The translations under genes and the position numbers were made by a program. Positions 33,102-41,336 of a stretch of 64,000 bases of DNA are shown in pieces (position 1 is the stretch's first letter; the number at the start of each line of letters is the position of its first letter). The stretch comes from HLUCCA09 sp038745585. GTDB taxonomy: Bacteria; Pseudomonadota; Alphaproteobacteria; Rhodobacterales; Rhodobacteraceae. The notes under the pieces were generated by a model that was not told the DNA's origin, did not search any database, and saw only the letters and a program-made list of their open reading frames with translations. The stretch is from positions 124,001 to 188,000 of the forward strand of contig JBCDLH010000006.1 of assembly GCA_038745585.1 (NCBI GenBank), read 5' to 3'.

Positions 33102-34303
33102 GTGAGCCTGGCCGCCTTCAGGCGCGGCGCGCGTCGCCGGCCCAGACGCGGTCAGAGGCGGCACCTTCGGAGAGCGAAACGGCCCAGCCGCTCCCGTTTT
33201 TGGCACGTTGGCGGCGCTGGCGGAATGCCCGCGTCGCCTCGCCCGCGTTTCAAAGCTGGGCTGCAGCGCATCCTTTGACCAAGCGCGCAACGCGCAAGGA
33301 TGGCGAGGCTCTCTTCGATCTCGTGGCCGGGTTTGTGCAGTCTCAGGTGCTCTTTTCCGTCGTTGAGCTGGATCTGCTGGACGAGCTTATGGCCGCTCCG
33401 CAAACGGCTGAGAGGCTTGCAGAGCGGCACCGGATCGACCCGCAGCGGATGGAAGCGCTTTTGCGCGCGGCAACGGCGCTGGGGCTTCTGGAGCATAGCG
33501 CGGACGGATATCAAACGGGGCGACTGGGGGCAGCAGCGACGGGTGTCCCTGGTCTTGCCGATATGATCCGGCACCATGCCGTCTTTTACCGTGATCTGGC
33601 CGATCCGCTCGCGCTCCTGCGTGGCGAGGCGGACACGGAGCTTGCCAAGTTCTGGCCCTACGTCTTTGGCGCGCAAGGGCCGGTGCAGAGCGACGTTGCC
33701 GCGCGCTATTCGGAGTTGATGGCCGAGAGTCAGGGCCTTGTTGCCGAGGAAACGCTGCGCGCAGTGCGGTTGGGCGGGATCAAGCGGCTGATGGATGTCG
33801 GCGGCGGAACGGGCGCGTTTCTCACTGCGGTCGGCACGGCGAAGCCCGCGCCGGACCTTATTCTCTTCGATCTGCCCGAAGTCGCACCAAGCGCACGCGC
33901 GCGTTTCGAGGCCGCAGGGCTCTCTGCACGGGTCACTATCGTGTCGGGGTCCTTCCGCGAGGGCGCCTTGCCGCGCGGTGCTGACGCGATCAGCCTCGTG
34001 CGCGTCCTCTACGACCACGCTGATGCGACAGTGGCCCGACTGCTCGGCGCGGTGCGCGAGGCCCTTCCTCCGCGCGGACGGCTGATCGTGTCCGAGCCGA
34101 TGACGGGCGCCCAACGACCAGAGCGCGCAGGCGACGTCTACTTCGCCTTTTATTGTATGGCGATGCGGACTGGGCGCGCTCGATCCCCCAGCGAGATCGC
34201 TCGCCTGATGGGCGAAGCGGGCTTTGAGCGCATTGCGCCGCGGCGCACCGCACGCCCCTTCGTCACCTCGGTCGTGGAAGCGCGCAAGCCCGCCTCGGGC
34301 TGA
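33098..34303 (+). CDS. crtF: CrtF, demethylspheroidene O-methyltransferase
   Basis: SAM-dependent O-methyltransferase that forms the 1-methoxy group of spheroidene. The 401-residue protein has an N-terminal dimerisation/winged-helix region (about 60-155, with AERLAERHRIDPQRMEALLR), SAM motif I LMDVGGGTGAFLTAVGTA, and the C-terminal PRGRLIVSEPMTGAQRPERA and YCMAMRTGRARSPSEI sequences typical of plant-type O-methyltransferases. Coupled to crtE. A control region with two PpsR operators separates it from bchC. Confidence 0.94.
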   Translation: MSEPGRLQARRASPAQTRSEAAPSESETAQPLPFLARWRRWRNARVASPAFQSWAAAHPLTKRATRKDGEALFDLVAGFVQSQVLFSVVELDLLDELMAAPQTAERLAERHRIDPQRMEALLRAATALGLLEHSADGYQTGRLGAAATGVPGLADMIRHHAVFYRDLADPLALLRGEADTELAKFWPYVFGAQGPVQSDVAARYSELMAESQGLVAEETLRAVRLGGIKRLMDVGGGTGAFLTAVGTAKPAPDLILFDLPEVAPSARARFEAAGLSARVTIVSGSFREGALPRGADAISLVRVLYDHADATVARLLGAVREALPPRGRLIVSEPMTGAQRPERAGDVYFAFYCMAMRTGRARSPSEIARLMGEAGFERIAPRRTARPFVTSVVEARKPASG

Positions 34304-34359
34304 CAGAGGCACAGCGCACGTGCGTGCGAACGCCGGTCAACCAGTTTGGAATGATTTAG

Positions 34360-34377
34360 TGTCTAATCTTGTTGACA
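34360..34377. promoter_or_regulatory. PpsR operator 1, bchC promoter
   Basis: TGTCTAATCTTGTTGACA fits TGT-N12-ACA and contains the TTGACA -35 hexamer of the predicted bchC promoter. Confidence 0.88.
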
Positions 34378-34399
34378 CTATTTGCTGTCCAGCTAGACT
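34372..34399 (+). promoter_or_regulatory. Predicted sigma70 promoter of bchC
   Basis: TTGACA (34372-34377), 16 bp, TAGACT (34394-34399). Both hexamers lie within the two PpsR operators, the classic arrangement for the bchC promoter of Rhodobacter. Confidence 0.65.
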
Positions 34400-34403
34400 T
34401 ACA
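34386..34403. promoter_or_regulatory. PpsR operator 2, bchC promoter
   Basis: TGTCCAGCTAGACTTACA fits TGT-N12-ACA, eight bases after operator 1, and covers the -10 region of bchC. Confidence 0.88.
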
Positions 34404-34481
34404 TCCAGAATGACGGCAAGGGCTGACACTGGTGCATTGAGTCGCACCCGTATGCCCCTTGCGAATTTGGAGGGACATCGG

Positions 34482-35423
34482 ATGCACACCAAGGCTGTGA
34501 TCCTCGAGCGCGCTCAGACGCTCTCGCTCGGCGATGTCGCTCTGGCCGATCCTGGGCCCGGCGATCTGCTGATCCGCATCGATCATTCGGGCATCTCAAC
34601 CGGCACGGAGAAACTCTTTTACAACGGAGAGATGCCGCCCTTTCCCGGGATGGGCTATCCCCTCATCCCCGGCTACGAGGCCGCGGGGGAGGTCATCGAG
34701 GCGGACCGCGACACCGGCTTTAAACCGGGAGACTACGTCTTCGTGCCCGGGGCCAATTGCTATGGTGAGGTGCGCGGTCTCTTCGGCGGCGCCGCGCAGC
34801 TCCTGGTCTCCAAAGCCGACCGCGTCACGCGGATCGACCGGGCTTGGGGCCCGGAGGGCGCGCTCCTTGCCCTCGCAGCGACGGCGCGGCACGCGATGGC
34901 GGGCCTCCACGTGGAGATGCCCGACCTAGTCGTGGGCCACGGTGTGCTCGGCCGGCTCCTCGCCCGTCTCGCCATCGCTGCTGGCGCACCGGCGCCCACG
35001 GTGTGGGAGATCGACGCCGACCGCGCACAGGGCGCGATGGGATACGATGTCGTCCATCCCGATGACGATCCGCGGCGCGACTACCGCGCGATTTACGATG
35101 CGTCTGGCAACGGCGCCCTCCTCGACACGTTCATTGGCCGGATTGCCAAGGGTGGCGAGGTGGTGCTCGCAGGGTTTTACACCCAGCCGCTGCAATTCGC
35201 CTTTCCGCCCGCGTTCATGAAGGAGGCCCGCCTACGCGTTGCTGCCGAATGGACGCATGACGACCTCGCCGCCACGCGCGCGCTGGTCGAAGCCGGGGCG
35301 CTCACGCTCAGCGGCCTCATCACCCACACGGCACGCGCCGAAGACGCACCGGAGGCCTACGCCACCGCCTTCAACGATCCCGCTTGCCTGAAAATGATAC
35401 TCGATTGGAGCAATGCCCCATGA
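34482..35423 (+). CDS. bchC: BchC, 3-hydroxyethyl bacteriochlorophyllide a dehydrogenase
   Basis: Oxidises the 3-hydroxyethyl group to 3-acetyl, a final step in bacteriochlorophyllide a synthesis. The 313-residue protein is a medium-chain dehydrogenase with SGISTGTEKLFYNG near the N-terminus, PLIPGYEAAGEV, and a cofactor domain with VVGHGVLGRLLARL. GGAGGGA precedes the ATG at 34482; longer in-frame starts would run through the promoter and are rejected. Its stop overlaps bchX (ATGA). Transcribed from its own PpsR-controlled promoter and by read-through from crtEF. Confidence 0.95.
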   Translation: MHTKAVILERAQTLSLGDVALADPGPGDLLIRIDHSGISTGTEKLFYNGEMPPFPGMGYPLIPGYEAAGEVIEADRDTGFKPGDYVFVPGANCYGEVRGLFGGAAQLLVSKADRVTRIDRAWGPEGALLALAATARHAMAGLHVEMPDLVVGHGVLGRLLARLAIAAGAPAPTVWEIDADRAQGAMGYDVVHPDDDPRRDYRAIYDASGNGALLDTFIGRIAKGGEVVLAGFYTQPLQFAFPPAFMKEARLRVAAEWTHDDLAATRALVEAGALTLSGLITHTARAEDAPEAYATAFNDPACLKMILDWSNAP

Positions 35424-36421
35424 AGGACATTCCCAACCTCAAGGACTTTGACCGCCGCCTGCGCGACGAAGCGGGCGCCGAGCCGAGCCTTGAAGTGCCC
35501 CAAAGCGAACCCACGAAGAAGACCCAGATCATCGCGATCTACGGCAAGGGTGGGATCGGCAAGTCATTCACCCTGGCCAATCTCAGCCACATGATGGCCG
35601 AGCAAGGCAAGCGCGTGCTGTTGATCGGATGCGATCCGAAGTCAGACACCACATCGCTCCTGTTCGGCGGCAAGGCTTGTCCCACGATCATCGAGACGTC
35701 GTCTGCCAAGAAGCTCGCGGGCGAAGAGGTCAAGATCGGGGATGTCTGCTTTAAGCGTGGTGGCGTCTTTGCGATGGAACTCGGCGGGCCCGAGGTCGGC
35801 CGCGGCTGCGGCGGGCGCGGGATTATCCACGGGTTTGAGCTTTTGGAGAAGCTCGGCTTCCACGATTGGGATTTCGACTACGTGCTCCTGGATTTTCTGG
35901 GCGACGTCGTCTGCGGCGGCTTCGGCTTGCCCATCGCGCGCGACATGGCGCAAAAGGTGATCCTGGTTGCGTCGAACGATCTGCAATCGCTCTACGTGGC
36001 CAACAACGTCTGCTCTGCGGTCCAGTACTTTCGCAAGATGGGCGGCAATGTCGGCGTCGCCGGCCTTGTCATCAACAAGGATGACGGGACGGGCGAGGCG
36101 CAGGCCTTCGCCGAAGCGGTCGACATCCCGATCCTCGCCTCGATCCCAGCCGATGATGATCTTCGCAAGAAATCGGCGAATTATCAGATCGTTGGGACAA
36201 TGGCCGGACCTTGGGGCACGCTCTTTGCGGACCTTGGAGACAACGTGGCCTCCGCCCCGCCGGGCCATCCTTCACCGCTGACGCAAGATGGACTGTTGGG
36301 CCTCTTTTCCTCCGATGTGACCGGAGCCGACTTTGTCCTTGAGCCGGCCACGGATGCCGATATGCGGGGTTCGAACTATGTGCCGAAAGCCTCGCTCGAA
36401 GTCGTCTACGACGAGGCGTGA
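35420..36421 (+). CDS. bchX: BchX, iron protein of chlorophyllide a reductase
   Basis: NifH-like ATPase that supplies electrons to BchYZ for reduction of the C7-C8 bond of chlorophyllide a. The 333-residue protein has the P-loop IIAIYGKGGIGKSFTLANLS, DPKSDTTSLLFGGKACPTI, and the cluster cysteines in GRGCGGRGIIHG and LGDVVCGGFGLP. A C-terminal extension of about 40 residues distinguishes it from BchL. Three bases separate its stop from the bchY start. Confidence 0.97.
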   Translation: MKDIPNLKDFDRRLRDEAGAEPSLEVPQSEPTKKTQIIAIYGKGGIGKSFTLANLSHMMAEQGKRVLLIGCDPKSDTTSLLFGGKACPTIIETSSAKKLAGEEVKIGDVCFKRGGVFAMELGGPEVGRGCGGRGIIHGFELLEKLGFHDWDFDYVLLDFLGDVVCGGFGLPIARDMAQKVILVASNDLQSLYVANNVCSAVQYFRKMGGNVGVAGLVINKDDGTGEAQAFAEAVDIPILASIPADDDLRKKSANYQIVGTMAGPWGTLFADLGDNVASAPPGHPSPLTQDGLLGLFSSDVTGADFVLEPATDADMRGSNYVPKASLEVVYDEA

Positions 36422-36424
36422 GCG

Positions 36425-37996
36425 ATGGCCGGTGAGATCAAATATGACGACGCAGGCACCGCAGAGGTTGACCTGGGCGCAGAGCGCGCGCCCGCGCCCC
36501 AAGGTGTCGCGCAACCGGTTGACGGGATGGGCTGTCACGCAGGTGCGGCGCAAATGGAAGCGGCGGCCCGGATGGCGGGCAAGTCCGAGATCCTCGACCA
36601 ATACGCCAAAGACTATCCCCAAGGGCCCCATGACAAACCGCAGAGCATGTGCCCGGCCTTTGGCTCGCTGCGCGTGGGTCTGCGTATGCGGCGCGTGGCG
36701 ACTGTGCTCTCAGGGTCGGCCTGCTGCGTTTACGGCCTCACCTTCGTGTCGCATTTCTACGGCGCGCGGCGGTCGGTCGGCTACGTGCCGTTCAACTCCG
36801 AGACGCTGGTGACCGGCAAGCTCTTCGAAGACATCCGCGACGCGGTGCACGAGCTCGCCGATCCGGAGAAATACGATGCCATCGTCGTAACAAACCTTTG
36901 CGTGCCGACCGCCTCCGGCGTGCCGCTGCGGCTCCTACCAGAAGAGATCGACGGTGTGCGCATCGTCGGCATCGACGTGCCGGGCTTTGGGATCCCGACC
37001 CATGCCGAGGCCAAGGACGTGCTCGCCGGCGCCATGCTGAACTATGCGCGTCGGGAGGTCGAAGCGGGGCCGGTGCCTGCGCCCGTGGGCGGCAAGTCCG
37101 ACCGGCCGACCGTGACAATGCTGGGTGAGATGTTCCCGGCCGATCCGATGATCATCGCACAGATGCTCGCGCCACTTGGCCTTGCGCCCGGGCCGGTCGT
37201 GCCGTGCCGCGAATGGCGCGAGCTCTATGCCGCGCTCGATTGCGGGGCGGTCGCCGCGATCCACCCCTTCTACACCGCTGCCATGCGCGAATTCGAGGCC
37301 GCCGGACGGCCCATCGTGCCGTCGGCGCCCGTGGGTCACGATGGAACCGCGCTCTGGCTGAAATCCATTGGTGAGGCGTTCGGCCTGCCGGCCGACAAGG
37401 TTGCCGCGGCGCAGAACGCGTTTTTGCCCGCAATCAAAGGCGCGCTCGCCGGGTCAAAGATCGACGGCACGATCACGCTGTCGGGCTATGAGGGCTCCGA
37501 ACTCATTGTCGCCCGTCTCCTCATCGAAAGCGGCGCGGACGTCCCGTATGTCGGGACGGCGTGCCCCCGTACCGCAATGTCCGACCCGGACCGCGAATGG
37601 CTCGAAGCGCGGGGCGTCAAGGTCAAGTACCGCGCCTCGCTCGAAGACGATTGCGCCGCCATGGAGGCGATCAAGCCAAACCTTGCAATCGGCACGACGC
37701 CCGTTGTGCAAAAGGCCAAGGAGCTCGCGATCCCTGGGCTTTACTTCACCAATCTGATCTCGGCGCGACCGCTCATGGGCCCGGCCGGAGCAGGCAGCCT
37801 CGCGCAAGTTGTCAACGCCGCCATAGCCAACAAGGACCGCTTCGACGGCATGAAGGCGTTCTTCGAAGGCGTGGGCACGGAAGACAGTGCCGGCGTCTGG
37901 GAGGGCGCGCCCAACCTGAGGCCCGACTTCCGCGCCGCGCATCAAAAGAAGCTCGACAAGCAAGCCCGCGCCGCCAAAGCGCAGGAGATGATCTGA
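36425..37996 (+). CDS. bchY: BchY, chlorophyllide a reductase subunit Y
   Basis: NifD-like half of the BchYZ catalytic component. The 523-residue protein has conserved cysteines at PQSMCPAFGSLRVGLRMRR, LSGSACCVYGLTFVSHFYGA and VVTNLCVPTASGVPL, consistent with ligation of the [4Fe-4S] cluster. A Gly/Ala-rich N-terminal part of ~60 residues precedes the first. Cotranscribed with bchX; a pair of hairpins occupies the 76-bp gap before bchZ. Confidence 0.96.
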   Translation: MAGEIKYDDAGTAEVDLGAERAPAPQGVAQPVDGMGCHAGAAQMEAAARMAGKSEILDQYAKDYPQGPHDKPQSMCPAFGSLRVGLRMRRVATVLSGSACCVYGLTFVSHFYGARRSVGYVPFNSETLVTGKLFEDIRDAVHELADPEKYDAIVVTNLCVPTASGVPLRLLPEEIDGVRIVGIDVPGFGIPTHAEAKDVLAGAMLNYARREVEAGPVPAPVGGKSDRPTVTMLGEMFPADPMIIAQMLAPLGLAPGPVVPCREWRELYAALDCGAVAAIHPFYTAAMREFEAAGRPIVPSAPVGHDGTALWLKSIGEAFGLPADKVAAAQNAFLPAIKGALAGSKIDGTITLSGYEGSELIVARLLIESGADVPYVGTACPRTAMSDPDREWLEARGVKVKYRASLEDDCAAMEAIKPNLAIGTTPVVQKAKELAIPGLYFTNLISARPLMGPAGAGSLAQVVNAAIANKDRFDGMKAFFEGVGTEDSAGVWEGAPNLRPDFRAAHQKKLDKQARAAKAQEMI

Positions 37997-38002
37997 TGCC
38001 CG

Positions 38003-38022
38003 ACGATTTTCCAGAAAATCGT
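38003..38022 (+). other. CCAG-loop hairpin 1 between bchY and bchZ
   Basis: ACGATTTT-CCAG-AAAATCGT, perfect 8-bp stem (9 with the C-G pair inside). First of two hairpins with the same tetraloop in the bchY-bchZ gap. The A/T-rich stem is unlike the local GC content. Confidence 0.65.
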
Positions 38023-38029
38023 AACCCTA

Positions 38030-38051
38030 CGCAATCTTCCAGAGGATTGCG
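38030..38051 (+). other. CCAG-loop hairpin 2 between bchY and bchZ
   Basis: CGCAATCTT-CCAG-AGGATTGCG, stem of nine pairs including one T-G wobble. It ends 21 bp before the bchZ ATG and shares the TTCCAGA core with hairpin 1. Confidence 0.65.
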
Positions 38052-38072
38052 CCGCCGCGCCGAGAGGCCGGT

Positions 38073-39575
38073 ATGCTGATTCAGGACCATGACCGGGCCG
38101 GCGGCTATTGGGGCGCCGTATACGCCTTTTGTGCCGTCAAGGGGCTGCAGGTCGTGATCGATGGGCCCGTGGGCTGTGAAAACCTGCCGGTCACGTCGGT
38201 TCTGCACTACACCGATGGCCTGCCGCCGCACGAATTGCCGATTGTGACGACGGGCCTCGGTGAAGAGGAACTTGGCCGAGACGGGACCGAAGGGGCCATG
38301 AAACGCGCCTGGGGCACGCTCGACCCGGCTTTGCCGGCCGTGGTCGTCACCGGCTCCATCGCCGAGATGATCGGCGGTGGGGTCACGCCGCAAGGTACAA
38401 ACATCCAACGCTTTCTGCCCCGCACCATCGACGAGGATCAGTGGGAATGTGCCGACCGGGCAATGACCTGGATCTTTACCGAATTCGGCATGACGAAGGG
38501 CCGGATGCCGCGCGAGGCCAAGCGCATCGATGGCGCAAAGCCGCGTGTGAACATCCTCGGGCCGATGTACGGCACGTTCAACATGCCGTCGGATCTCGCC
38601 GAGATCCGCCGTCTGGTCGAAGGGATCGGAGCGGAAGTCAACATGGTCTTCCCGCTCGGCGCGCATCTGGCCGAGATGCGGCACCTTGTGAATGCGGACG
38701 TCAACATCGTCATGTATCGCGAGTTCGGCCGCGGCCTCGCCGAGGTTCTGGGCAAGCCCTTTCTTCAGGCGCCGATCGGCGTCGACTCGACGACGAAGTT
38801 CCTGCGCATGCTGGGGCAACTCACCGGGCTCGACCCCGAGCCCTTCATCGCTCGCGAAAAGCACTCTACGATCAAACCAGTCTGGGATCTGTGGCGCTCT
38901 GTCACGCAGGACTTCTTTGCCACCGCAAACTTCGGCATTGTCGCGAATGAAACCTATGCGCGCGGTGTGCGGCATTTCCTCGAAGAGGATCTCGGCTTTC
39001 CCTGCGCCTTTGCGACTGCGCGCGTCGCGGGCCGCAAGCCCAACAACGATCAGGTGCGCGCCGATATCCACGGCAAACGCCCGCTGATCGTCCTCGGATC
39101 CATCAACGAAAAGATGTACTTGGCCGAAATGAAAGGCGGGCATGGGCCATCGCCCGCCTTTATCCCTGCCTCTTTCCCTGGCGCGGCGATCCGGCGGGCC
39201 ACGGGCACGCCCTTTATGGGTTACGCGGGCGCGACGTATCTTTTGCAGGAGATCTGCAACGGTCTCTTCGACGCTCTCTTTCATATTCTGCCGCTCGGCG
39301 CCGAGATGGACGCGGCGGACGCTACGCCGACAACACTGCGGCGCGACTTTCCTTGGGACGACGACGCCCAAGCCATGCTCGACCGGATCGTCGAGGAGCA
39401 CCCCATCCTCACGCGGATCTCTGCGGCCAAGCAGCTCCGCGACGCGGCCGAGACCGCTGCGCTCAAATCCGGCGCCGAACGCGTCCAGATCGAGACGGTG
39501 CGGGGCCTCGCACCAGCGAGCTTTGCGGACAAGCCAAAGGCAAAACCAACGGAAACCGAGGGAGAAAGCGCATGA
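38073..39575 (+). CDS. bchZ: BchZ, chlorophyllide a reductase subunit Z
   Basis: NifK-like partner of BchY. The 500-residue protein starts MLIQDHDRAGGYWGAVYAF, has a conserved cysteine in DGPVGCENLPVTSVLHYTDG and carries a C-terminal helical region like that of BchB (about 425-480, FPWDDDAQAMLDRIVEEHP). GAGAGG lies five bases upstream of the ATG. The stop overlaps the pufQ start as ATGA, joining pigment synthesis to the puf operon. Confidence 0.97.
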   Translation: MLIQDHDRAGGYWGAVYAFCAVKGLQVVIDGPVGCENLPVTSVLHYTDGLPPHELPIVTTGLGEEELGRDGTEGAMKRAWGTLDPALPAVVVTGSIAEMIGGGVTPQGTNIQRFLPRTIDEDQWECADRAMTWIFTEFGMTKGRMPREAKRIDGAKPRVNILGPMYGTFNMPSDLAEIRRLVEGIGAEVNMVFPLGAHLAEMRHLVNADVNIVMYREFGRGLAEVLGKPFLQAPIGVDSTTKFLRMLGQLTGLDPEPFIAREKHSTIKPVWDLWRSVTQDFFATANFGIVANETYARGVRHFLEEDLGFPCAFATARVAGRKPNNDQVRADIHGKRPLIVLGSINEKMYLAEMKGGHGPSPAFIPASFPGAAIRRATGTPFMGYAGATYLLQEICNGLFDALFHILPLGAEMDAADATPTTLRRDFPWDDDAQAMLDRIVEEHPILTRISAAKQLRDAAETAALKSGAERVQIETVRGLAPASFADKPKAKPTETEGESA

Positions 39576-39832
39576 CCGATCAATTGACGGATCTGCCCAT
39601 CGAGACCCCCGCCGACAGCACGCGCTACTGCACCCGCGCGCGCAACATGCCGGCAGCGCCGAAGCGCGAGTTCTACGCGTACTTTGCGATCATCTTCCTC
39701 GCGACGCTGCCGCTGGCGTTCGTGACCTGGACGCTGTCGGCGCTCCGCATGATGCGCCTGCCGGCGAAAGGACCGATCAAGAAAGCCTGGAGCCAGGCGC
39801 GGATCATCACACCGATGATCTTTGCCGCCTAA
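39572..39832 (+). CDS. pufQ: PufQ, cytochrome/bacteriochlorophyll regulatory membrane protein
   Basis: An 86-residue protein with a single transmembrane helix (about 35-57, FAIIFLATLPLAFVTWTLSA). PufQ promotes bacteriochlorophyll synthesis and complex formation in Rhodobacter, perhaps as a pigment carrier. The ATG at 39572 overlaps the bchZ stop. A 154-bp leader with a small GC hairpin separates it from pufB. Confidence 0.9.
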   Translation: MTDQLTDLPIETPADSTRYCTRARNMPAAPKREFYAYFAIIFLATLPLAFVTWTLSALRMMRLPAKGPIKKAWSQARIITPMIFAA

Positions 39833-39942
39833 GGCTCGGGCTCGCTCTGCCGCCTCGGCCCTGGGCTAGCCGGCGGCCACCCTATTCGCCCGTTCCTTCG
39901 GGGGCAGGTGGATGACCTCAGCGGGGGGAACCCGTTAACCCA

Positions 39943-39959
39943 GCCGCGGGGTGCGCGGC
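39943..39959 (+). other. Hairpin between pufQ and pufB
   Basis: GCCGCG-GGGTG-CGCGGC, 6-bp stem, 27 bp before the pufB ATG. A 5' hairpin in this position can define the processed end of the stable pufBA mRNA. Confidence 0.45.
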
Positions 39960-39986
39960 GCAGTCTGAGTTTTCGGAGGAAAATAT

Positions 39987-40136
39987 ATGGCTGATAGCAG
40001 TGACCTGTCCTTCACAGGTCTCACCGACGACCAGGCGCAGGAACTCCACAGCGTCTATCTGAGCGGCCTCTGGCTGTTCTCGGCTGTCGCGATCGTCGCC
40101 CACTTGGCGACGTTCATCTGGCGCCCCTGGTTCTGA
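39987..40136 (+). CDS. pufB: PufB, LH1 beta polypeptide
   Basis: Beta subunit of the light-harvesting 1 antenna, 49 residues: an acidic N-terminus (MADSSDLSFTGLTDDQAQEL), one membrane helix and the bacteriochlorophyll-ligating histidine in AIVAHLATFIWRPWF, with the conserved W-R-P-W ending. GGAGGAAAA precedes the ATG by about six bases. It is 14 bp upstream of pufA, as expected for one alpha/beta pair. Confidence 0.97.
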   Translation: MADSSDLSFTGLTDDQAQELHSVYLSGLWLFSAVAIVAHLATFIWRPWF

Positions 40137-40150
40137 GAAAAGGGTAGAAA

Positions 40151-40330
40151 ATGGCACAGTTTTACAAGATCTGGCTCGTCTTCGACCCTCGTCGGGTATT
40201 CGTGGCGCAGGGCGTCTTCCTGTTCCTGCTCGCTGCGATGATCCACCTCGTGCTGCTCTCGACGGACCGCTACAACTGGTTCGAAGTGGCGCAGGCAAAG
40301 TACTCGCCTGCCGCAGAGGCGGCCGAGTAA
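40151..40330 (+). CDS. pufA: PufA, LH1 alpha polypeptide
   Basis: Alpha subunit of LH1, 59 residues. The single helix follows FYKIWLVFDPRRVFVAQGVF and holds the bacteriochlorophyll ligand histidine in AAMIHLVLLSTDRYNW. The C-terminus is short and acidic. A strong hairpin follows the stop, separating the pufBA segment from pufLM. Confidence 0.97.
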   Translation: MAQFYKIWLVFDPRRVFVAQGVFLFLLAAMIHLVLLSTDRYNWFEVAQAKYSPAAEAAE

Positions 40331-40359
40331 CGGGTCCGTCCCGCCTTGCGGGGCACAGT

Positions 40360-40392
40360 TCCGGGCGGCGGGCCACCCTCTTGCCGCCCGGA
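40360..40392 (+). other. puf intercistronic hairpin (pufA-pufL)
   Basis: TCCGGGCGGC (40360-40369) and GCCGCCCGGA (40383-40392) form a perfect 10-bp stem with a 13-base loop. At this site in Rhodobacter a hairpin protects the pufBA segment from 3' decay, giving an excess of LH1 over reaction centre. A smaller stem CCCGC-CTT-GCGGG lies at 40340-40352. Confidence 0.8.
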
Positions 40393-40487
40393 TCGCACTA
40401 TTCATCGTCGGCAGCCTGACGCTGCGCGGCGCATCTCTTGGGGTGCGCACCGAGACGTCATGACCGCCGCCATTACGGAGTAAGAAG

Positions 40488-41336
40488 ATGGCTTTGCTCA
40501 GCTTCGAACGAAAATACCGCGTGCCCGGGGGCACGCTCATCGGCGGCGACCTGTTCGATTTCTGGGTCGGCCCGTTCTACGTCGGCTTCTTCGGCGTCAC
40601 GACGTTCTTCTTTGCAGCACTCGGAACAATCCTGATCTTCTGGTCGACGGCCGTCGACGGGGTCTTTAATCCATGGCTCATTTCGATCGAGCCACCACCG
40701 CTCGAATACGGGCTCGGTGCCGCGCCGCTTATGGAAGGCGGCTATTGGCAGCTCATCACGATCTGCGCCCATGGCGCGTTCATCTCGTGGTTGCTGCGCG
40801 AGGTTGAGATCTGCCGCAAGCTCGGCATGGGCTATCACGTGCCGTTCGCGTTCGGCGTGGCGATCTTTGCCTATACAACCCTCGTCGTCATCCGCCCGGT
40901 GCTGATGGGAGCCTGGGGGCATGGTTTCCCCTATGGCATCTGGACCCATCTCGATTGGGTGTCGAACGTCGGCTACCAATACGGCAACTTTCACTACAAC
41001 CCGGCCCATATGATCGCGATCACGTTCTTCTTTACGACGACGCTCGCGCTCGCGCTCCATGGCGGCCTGGTCCTCTCGGCCTGTAACCCCAAGAAGGGGA
41101 CCGAGATGAAAACCCCCGACCACGAAGACACCTATTTCCGCGACTTCATCGGCTATTCGGTCGGCACGCTCGGGATCCACCGCTTGGGCCTGATCCTGGC
41201 GCTGAATGCCGGCTTTTGGAGTGCGGTTTGTATCGTGATCTCCGGCACCGTCTGGTTCGACCAGTGGATCGCCTGGTGGGATTGGTACGTGTTCCTGCCG
41301 TGGTGGGCCGACATTCCAGGAGGCGTCAATGGCTGA
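40488..41336 (+). CDS. pufL: PufL, reaction centre L subunit
   Basis: Core subunit of the quinone-type reaction centre, 282 residues, five transmembrane helices. Conserved sequences include MALLSFERKYRVPGGTL, CAHGAFISWLLREVEI, GHGFPYGIWTHLDWVSNVGY with the special-pair histidine region, and FHYNPAHMIAITFFFTT with an iron/quinone-site histidine. The ATG at 40488 follows GGAG. The gene overlaps pufM by 8 bp. Confidence 0.98.
   Translation: MALLSFERKYRVPGGTLIGGDLFDFWVGPFYVGFFGVTTFFFAALGTILIFWSTAVDGVFNPWLISIEPPPLEYGLGAAPLMEGGYWQLITICAHGAFISWLLREVEICRKLGMGYHVPFAFGVAIFAYTTLVVIRPVLMGAWGHGFPYGIWTHLDWVSNVGYQYGNFHYNPAHMIAITFFFTTTLALALHGGLVLSACNPKKGTEMKTPDHEDTYFRDFIGYSVGTLGIHRLGLILALNAGFWSAVCIVISGTVWFDQWIAWWDWYVFLPWWADIPGGVNG

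Noticed and set aside
37812..39401. 529-codon minus-strand open frame opposite bchZ
   Set aside because: Composition follows the complement of bchZ codons; bchZ itself is certain.
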